From assembly GCF_008728515.1 (NCBI RefSeq), contig NC_044981.1, positions 6,128,538-6,192,537 of the forward strand: 64,000 bases of DNA. Direction: 5' to 3'. The DNA is from Papio anubis. Lineage: Eukaryota; Chordata; Mammalia; Primates; Cercopithecidae. The position numbers were made by a program, and so were the translations under genes. Below are positions 58,468 through 64,000 of this stretch, piece after piece (the first letter of the stretch is position 1; every line of letters begins with the position of its first letter). Under the pieces are notes generated by a model. That model was given only the letters and a program-made list of their open reading frames with translations, was not told the DNA's origin and made no database searches.

Positions 58468-60326
58468 CTTCAGAAGAAAAAAAAAAAAAGGACAACAGAA
58501 AAGGCATGGAAAGTGAGTAACATTTGAGACAAGGATTCCAAAATAGAGCAACAGACATGTCTGTGTGATAGCACTTGAGCAACACATTTTGTGGTTTGCA
58601 TAAATAAAAACTGAGAAGTGGCAGCAAGGATTAGTCTAATGACGGAGTACAGTTCCCCAAGGATCCTGGGGAGATTTTGTGTGTGCCAAAACATATGGAA
58701 AGCAGAAGAAAAGGGGTTTATTTACATAAATATAAAAATTAAAAGATTTGTGGAGACCCGGATTCCCCCACCTTCCATAATCCTACAGCAGCATCTTCGC
58801 AAGAAATCTTTCCTGCCACATGCATGTGCTGTATCTATGTTCATTTCATAGAGATTTATGAGATTATAAGTCACTTTTAAGAATAAACTCACACAACCAT
58901 GTCCAGATAAATGTTGTCTTCTAAAGCATTCACATTTGCAATTTAATTCAACCAATATTTATTGAGGGCCTACGACATGCCAGGCTGTGATCTAGGTACA
59001 TGGCATACATCAGAGAACAAAACAGAATTTTTGCTCTGACAGATTATAGTCTGGTAGGGTTAGGGTGGAGCCCGACAAGAGCCATAAGTAAACCCAGTTA
59101 GGGGTCTGAGGAGGTAGGAACTGCTTTGGAAGCAGAACCACATGGAGGAGGATAAGGAGGTGGAGAGGTTGGGCATGCAGTTTTAAACAGGGCTATCAAT
59201 AGGCTTAGGAAGTCAGGGTTGCCAACGTTTCCCATGCTCCAAGCCTGCTTCCCCTTCCTTTGGAGCTTGTGCAGGCACTGAGCCAGTTTAAACAACACAC
59301 ACCTGAAGGTCAGTGACCAGTAAGTACTTGTTGACCAACTAACCAAATGAAGGGGGACTTTGTTTCTGGGCCCAATGAAGGTTCCCCCTTGATCCCCTGG
59401 ATTACCCAGTCATGACTCCTGGCGACTTGGCTATTTTCAAAAACCAGGCACACCCCCAAGAGATGAAGAGTCCCCATTGTAGAGGCCACCAGAGTAGAGA
59501 GATAGTTCCAGAGACATGTGGAACACTAACAACATGCTAGAGAAAAGACAACCACGCCTAAGGCGTTTGGTCTGAGAAGGAGACAGGAGGGTTTGCATGA
59601 GGTGTGAATAGGTACCCATAAGTATAGATAAACATATTTACAGTCATTGGTGAGCTGAGGGGGGAAGGGAGGGAGAAGACAGAAAAAGGGTTAATGATAG
59701 GGAGAAGGCTGGAGAGAGCCATCCTCTGGTGGGAAATACCAAAGGTAGGCTGTGGCATCGCTAGGGGTGCAGAACAGTGTTGGAAGACACACTGCTAAGG
59801 GGAAGAAGTGGGTTGCCCCAGGTGCACGCCTGGCTGGGTGAGTGCGGCGGGCAGGAGCCCTCGCTTCTGGGCGTGTCTAAGGAGGAGAAGTGGCTGAAGT
59901 TCAGCTCCAAATTGGGATGGAGGAAGGCGATGCGCAGGAGTGGGGAGCCAAGCCGGGCGGGCTGTTCTCACTTGGTCCCACTCCCCTCACCTTTTGTGTT
60001 CCAGCTCCATAATCTGCTCCCCTGAGGAAAGGGGGCTTGTCCCTCGGGGAGGCACCCCCAACTCCCCCATCCCCATTTGGTGGCCTTCCAAGCAAGCAAC
60101 GGCTTCAGGAGAGCTGCTTGGAGAGCCTGAGAGAAGTCCCGCTCAGAAGCTGGGCTGGGCAGGTGCGGAGTTGGGGGCGGGAAGCGAGGATCGGGCAAGT
60201 GGGACTGCCTGTGACCGGCGCCACAGGGCCCAGAGCAAGCTGCTTGCGGGTTCACCCAGGAAACCGAGGTGCAGGAGGCGGACGCAGCGGGCCCCTGGCT
60301 CTTAGGGTGCAGGGACGGCAGCTTAC
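58468..60326 (-). other. F13A1: F13A1 intron 1
   Basis: An 1859-bp intron with GT (60326-60325) and AG (58469-58468) ends. The acceptor has a T-rich tract interrupted by CTTCTG. The first ~500 bp after exon 1 (about 59830-60326) is clearly GC-richer and has more CpG than the rest of the window, as expected near a promoter, though I did not count CpGs. An L2 remnant lies at 58940-59090. I recognise no gene or young repeat in 59100-59800. Confidence 0.75.
58940..59090 (-). repeat. L2 remnant in intron 1
   Basis: caaccaatatttattgaggg, cctacgacatgccaggctgt, agagaacaaaacagaatttt, gacagattatagtctggtag: antisense L2 end. Confidence 0.7.
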
Positions 60327-60400
60327 CTGCAGGCACTCCCCTCCAGAGGTGCCCTCGCGTGGGCTTGGTCTGTGCTCCTCGGGGACTTCCTCAAACGGAC
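60327..60400 (-). other. F13A1: F13A1 exon 1 (non-coding 5' UTR)
   Basis: On the minus strand the segment ends CTGCAG followed by the strong donor GTAAGC (60326-60321). Its sequence resembles the 5' UTR of human F13A1 mRNA as I remember it. It joins to the 18-nt UTR at the start of exon 2, giving a leader without an ATG in the inferred part. The 3' edge (60327) is well supported by the donor. The 5' edge is approximate and inferred from a TATA-like motif about 30 bp upstream. No protein is encoded. Confidence 0.65.
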
Positions 60401-60560
60401 TCCGGAAAGACTAGACAGTTGGCTCTTAAATAACTTCCTAAGAGGAGCCCTCACCCTCCTCCCCTGTCCCACAGGGTTTTCTCCTCCCCCTTCTCCACAG
60501 CTGGAGCCCAGCAAGAGAGCTCTGAGGATTTTCTATTTACTTCATCCTGGCCTGTTATCC
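60401..60560 (-). promoter_or_regulatory. F13A1: Putative F13A1 core promoter
   Basis: This lies immediately 5' of the inferred first exon (gene on the minus strand). The minus strand shows a weak TATA-like TTATTTAAG at 60433-60425, which would place transcription start near 60400. An Ets-type GGAA core (CCGGAAAG, plus strand, about 60403-60410) lies at the inferred start. The human promoter is described in the literature as lacking a classical TATA box and depending on myeloid and general factors, so the AT-rich motif may not be used. No experiment supports this start; it is placed only by the exon 1 donor and the TATA-like spacing. Confidence 0.5.
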
Positions 60561-61080
60561 CGGCAGGTGCCTCCTTCTCTCCCACTTACCCCTCTGATTC
60601 CCAATTTCTCATTCCTGCTTCTCCTCCCCATCCCCACCCCTAGTTCTGCCCCCCGCCCCCGTCACTGGGAGTACCGGGCAAGGGACCCTGCAGTGCCAGG
60701 AAGTTCCCACCCATTCCTTTCCGTCAGAGGGTCTGGGAGGTCTCGCTTTACAAAGGGAATGCTTTTGCCTGGCAGGTCCCGGCTGCTGTGTGGCTTGGCA
60801 GGAGGGTCTGCCCTCCCACGGGCAGTCTGGAGCAGTTAGCTGACCATGCATCCAGTGAGAGCAACGTGTCCCTCCTCTGCAAATAAGGCATGGTCTGCAT
60901 TCCTGGATCATCCCAGAGCCACAGCCACGCCTAACCACAAGACTTCCTGCAGGAATGGGATGCCTGGCCCCAAAGAGGAAGATGAGTAAACATCTTTAAT
61001 AATTACCATCATATTAGAAAAATCACACTGTTTTCTCCTAAGAAAATCATTTAATTTTATCATTCAAAATTAAGAGAAAA

Positions 61081-61328
61081 ATGTTCCTCCGTTACTCCTT
61101 TCCTTTCCTCCTTCCTTTCCTTTCCCTTCCTTTCCTTTCCTTTCCTTTCCTTTCCTTTCCTTTCCTTTCCTTCCCTTCCCTTCCCTTCCTTTCCTTTCTT
61201 TCCCTTCCAGCCCCTTCCCTTTCCTTTTCCTTCTCCTTTTCCTTTTCCTTTCCTTTCCTTTGCTTTCCTTTCCTTTCCCTTCCCTTGCTTTCTCTTTTCT
61301 TCCTTCCTTCCTTCCTTCCTTTCTTTTC

Positions 61329-61360
<32 letters not shown>

Positions 61361-61424
61361 TTCTTTCTTTCTTTCTTTTCTTTCCTTTCTTTCTTTGTCT
61401 CTCTCTCTTTCTTTCTTTCTTTCT

Positions 61425-61472
<48 letters not shown>

Positions 61473-61565
61473 TCCTTTCTTTCTCGGCTATTCCTTCCTT
61501 CCTTCCTTCCTTCCTTCCTTCCTTCCTTCCTTCCTTCCTTCCTTCCTTCCTTTCTTTCGTCTTTC
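61081..61565 (+). repeat. Compound (TTCC)n/(TTTC)n microsatellite, F13A01-type STR
   Basis: About 480 bp of nearly pure pyrimidine: TTCC-rich 61090-61270, TTTC-rich 61320-61485, then uninterrupted TTCC at about 61491-61552. On the gene strand it reads AAAG/AAGG. It adjoins the 3' end of a truncated reverse Alu and probably grew from its A-tail. The human forensic STR F13A01 (AAAG) lies at this locus; the two published primer sites, as I remember them, are at 60900-60923 (one mismatch) and 61584-61607 (exact). Confidence 0.92.
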
Positions 61566-61822
61566 AGATGGAGTCTTGCTCTGTTGCAAAGGCTGGAGTG
61601 CAACCTCCACCTCCCGGGTTCAAGTGATTCTCCTGCCTCAGCCTCCCAAGTAGCTGGAACCGCAGGTGCACAGCACCATGCCAGGCTAATTTTTGTATTT
61701 TTAGTAGAAATGGGACTTTACCATGTTGGCCAGACTGGTCTTGAACTTTTGACCTCAGGTGATCCACCCTCTTTGGCTTCCCAAAGTGCTGGGATTACAG
61801 GCATGAGCCGCTGCACCCAGTC
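61566..61822 (-). repeat. Alu with internal deletion, parent of the STR
   Basis: Reverse Alu: gatggagtcttgctctgttg, aaggctggagtgcaacctcc (a deletion joins the two sides here), through to atgagccgctgcacccagtc. The pyrimidine tract takes the place of its poly-A tail. Confidence 0.93.
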
Positions 61823-62149
61823 AAACATAGCCATTTCTAACCCTCTTTACTGTCTTCAGAATTCTGACCCTACCACTCAATCTCCTGATGTTATAGAGAA
61901 GAAGAAGAAAAAAAAAGATGCCATTGGTTAGAAATGCTCTCAATTTTCTGCTACCAGATCTATGAACTCACCCGCCACCTTATCTATCTTTTCCTCTTTC
62001 TTCCCGTTACTAAAGTTGGAAAGGTCCCTCCTCCCCCCTGCATCTCCAAACCAGGCTTCTATGTTGCCTTGTTCTCCAGGGCTTTGTTGTGTCTCTTATC
62101 CACTCTTCCTCTGGTAGCTTCAAGCTCCTGCTTGCTAACACTGTGTCTT

Positions 62150-62280
62150 CTCAGCATTCATGCAACTTCAGGTCTCTTCAATATTTATTTAAAAACCTCC
62201 CCCAACCTATGTCCCCCCTCCTGCTGTTACTCCTCCTCTCCTCCCCTTCATCACTAAGTTTCTGCCATCTGGCTTCCACC
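62150..62280 (+). repeat. Local repeat block, copy 1
   Basis: Starts ctcagcattcatgcaacttc and ends catctggcttccacc; parallel to 63020-63157, with a short third copy at 63443-63505. Confidence 0.8.
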
Positions 62281-63019
62281 TCATCACTCTACTGAACCTG
62301 GAGGTCTCCGAGGCCTGTGCTCAGGCCAAAAGACAGGATTCAGTTCTTATTTACCTGACCTTTTGGAAGCGCTGAACTCTCTCTTTGAAGACATTTTTCC
62401 TAGGCCTCCTTGACATTGAACACTGCGGTTTCCTCCAGCACAGCACAATATTCCTTGATTGTCTCAGTAACTCCCATTGTTTTAAAGTTCCATCTATATC
62501 CCGACACCTCCCAAATCTGGGTCTTTAGCCAGGATCTTTTCCAGAACTGCAGATTCCCTTATCTAAGTGCCTACTGACTATCCTCGCTTGTCACATTCCA
62601 GTGACAACACATGCTCCTTATGTCTAACATGAGATGTATCAGTTTCCCTGAAAACCTGGTGCATCTCAGGAGTTCCCTACCTCAGTGAATACCATCACCT
62701 TACACGAAGGTGGTATGCCAGACATGTGGGCATCATTCTTGAGGCTTCCTTGTTTCTCTTCCTCAAACATCAAATTCGATCCCTGAGCAAATATTTTCTA
62801 TCCTACCTCTTAAATAACCCTTGAATCTACCCATGAACCCCTTTCCAGTCAATTCTCTACAGTGCAGTCAGAATGAATATTTCGGGGCTCAAATCCGAAA
62901 TCAAATTATTTGCTCAAAGCCCTTATATGGCTACTTCTCTTTGCTTATTGGATAAATTGCATGCTTAAACTGACAAGGCCCTATACAAGCTGGACCCTGC
63001 CTCTAGTACTGCTCTTTCC

Positions 63020-63157
63020 CTCAGCATTCATACAATTTAAGGTTTCCAGTATTTTAAAAAACCTTCCCCCAACACCAGTCTCCCCTCCCCACCTTCCACT
63101 GTTGTTTCTCCTCTCTTCCTCTTCATCACTAAGCTTCTGCCATTTGGCTTCCATCTT
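63020..63157 (+). repeat. Local repeat block, copy 2
   Basis: Starts ctcagcattcatacaattta and ends catttggcttccatctttc. Estimated at roughly four-fifths identity to copy 1 by eye, with small gaps. Confidence 0.8.
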
Positions 63158-63442
63158 TCTTCCCTACCATCTTCCTCTGCCATCTTTCTTCCCTGCCTGG
63201 CCTCCCTCCACTGACTCCCCAGATGTCTTGTGAGGAGTTTACCTTGTTGTAGTGCTCCTCACACTGCATGATCATGTTCTGTTTCCTTGGCTGTACCCGC
63301 ACTAGACTACAAAAAGGTAGGGACTCCAGCCAGAGTTCCCTGGAGAGAGGCTGCTGACCACTTAACTATCCAAAGTCCATCTTTGCCACATTCCTTGCTG
63401 AGTGCTACAGAAAGGCCCTAAAGATGTCTAGCACTGCTTCCC

Positions 63443-63505
63443 CTCAGCATTCATACAATTTCAGGTCTCCTCAGTACATTTTTAACCAGCCCCCCAATCT
63501 CTAAC
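63443..63505 (+). repeat. Local repeat block, partial copy 3
   Basis: ctcagcattcatacaatttc, aggtctcctcagtacatttt, then divergence after about 63500. Confidence 0.75.
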
Positions 63506-64000
63506 TATCATACTCTGGTACTTCTCCTGGCAAACATCAAATCCGAGTGTCCAGGATTCCAAGATACCCTCACCCATGTGGGGTTGGAGGATGAGCAGCC
63601 ACCCTGGTACCCTTCAGATGAGGTTGCGCAGATGCCAGGTGCCCCCAGGACTTGAGGTTGAGTTGTGCATTCAGAACAGGATTGTCACCCTCACAACCAC
63701 CTCCACGGTGTCAGTTTTGGCCTTAGACTAATAATTGGCTGTGTGAACATACACACACAGTGGTTGGCTTTCTGACTCCCCCAAACCACTAACCTCATAA
63801 GCATCATAAACGCAGTGGCTTCCCTTGTGCTTAACAAGGTCGATAAAAATGTGTCCAAGGCACCAAGCCCTAGAATGTGGCTGAAGCCCATTCATTTTGC
63901 AGGACATTTCCTCGTGGTTGTATGACTGAGACATCAGAACAAAGGATTCCGGTTACACAATGAATCTTGAACTGTGCTAGGGATGCAACTTCCACAAGTG

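Larger units (their letters stand above)
62000..63330 (+). repeat. L2-derived region with local repeats
   Basis: Sense L2 ORF2 pieces: tctgccatctggcttccacc, tatatcccgacacctcccaa, ccagtcaattctctacagtg, caaagcccttatatggctac, actgacaaggccctatacaa and a 3' UTR-like actagactacaaaaaggtag. One block occurs three times at 62150, 63020 and 63443. Confidence 0.6.
60561..64000. other. 5' flank of F13A1
   Basis: The sequence beyond the promoter contains no recognisable exon of another gene. It holds the pyrimidine microsatellite with its parent Alu (61.08-61.82 kb) and then L2-derived DNA (62.0-63.3 kb) with locally repeated blocks. The stretches 60561-61080 and 63510-64000 show nothing I can assign. 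Confidence 0.7.

Noticed and set aside
61070..61931. Open frames of 177-223 codons rich in Lys/Glu/Arg or Phe/Leu/Ser
   Set aside because: They are the (TTCC)/(TTTC) microsatellite and its Alu read on both strands.

Overview
This is ordinary primate nuclear DNA. It holds the 5' part of one gene, F13A1 (coagulation factor XIII A chain, a protransglutaminase), on the minus strand. I found no prokaryotic, viral or otherwise unknown multi-gene system. Three coding exons are recognised by their protein and by clean splice sites: exon 2 (58320-58467), exon 3 (45347-45535) and exon 4 (12285-12536). They read continuously in frame, every junction is phase 1, and together they encode residues 1-190 plus the first base of codon 191. 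Non-coding exon 1 most likely ends at 60327. The gene continues off the left edge into intron 4; exon 5 is not seen.

Species: compared with the human protein as I remember it, the three exons differ at about ten positions, and a very young AluY at 32127-32430 carries a right-arm variant typical of Old World monkeys. I infer a cercopithecid (macaque/baboon/vervet type) and the equivalent of human 6p25. This rests on memory, not on an alignment.

Layout from left to right: 1-12284 partial intron 4; 12285-12536 exon 4; 12537-45346 intron 3 (32.8 kb); 45347-45535 exon 3; 45536-58319 intron 2 (12.8 kb); 58320-58467 exon 2; 58468-60326 intron 1 (1.86 kb, GC-richer at its 5' end); about 60327-60400 exon 1; then the promoter and 5' flank to 64000. 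The introns are a layered record of retroelements: about 16 Alu copies, a young L1 with an inverted 5' part, older L1 pieces, many L2 and MIR remnants, LTRs of endogenous retroviruses (an LTR12/HERV9-type and an MLT2/ERVL-type being clear), DNA transposon fragments, and several micro- and minisatellites.

Points most worth a second look: (i) a 0.48-kb pyrimidine microsatellite 5' of exon 1, flanked by the sites of the human forensic STR F13A01 but far longer than human alleles; (ii) an L1 with 5' inversion that appears to carry a ~0.2-kb 3' transduction, enclosed by a 13-bp target-site duplication; (iii) a 33-bp minisatellite with a dimeric higher-order pattern that seems to have grown out of L2 sequence; (iv) a perfect 34-bp inverted repeat around an AT-rich loop, next to an 84-bp direct duplication; (v) three amino-acid changes close to the thrombin cleavage site of the factor XIII activation peptide.
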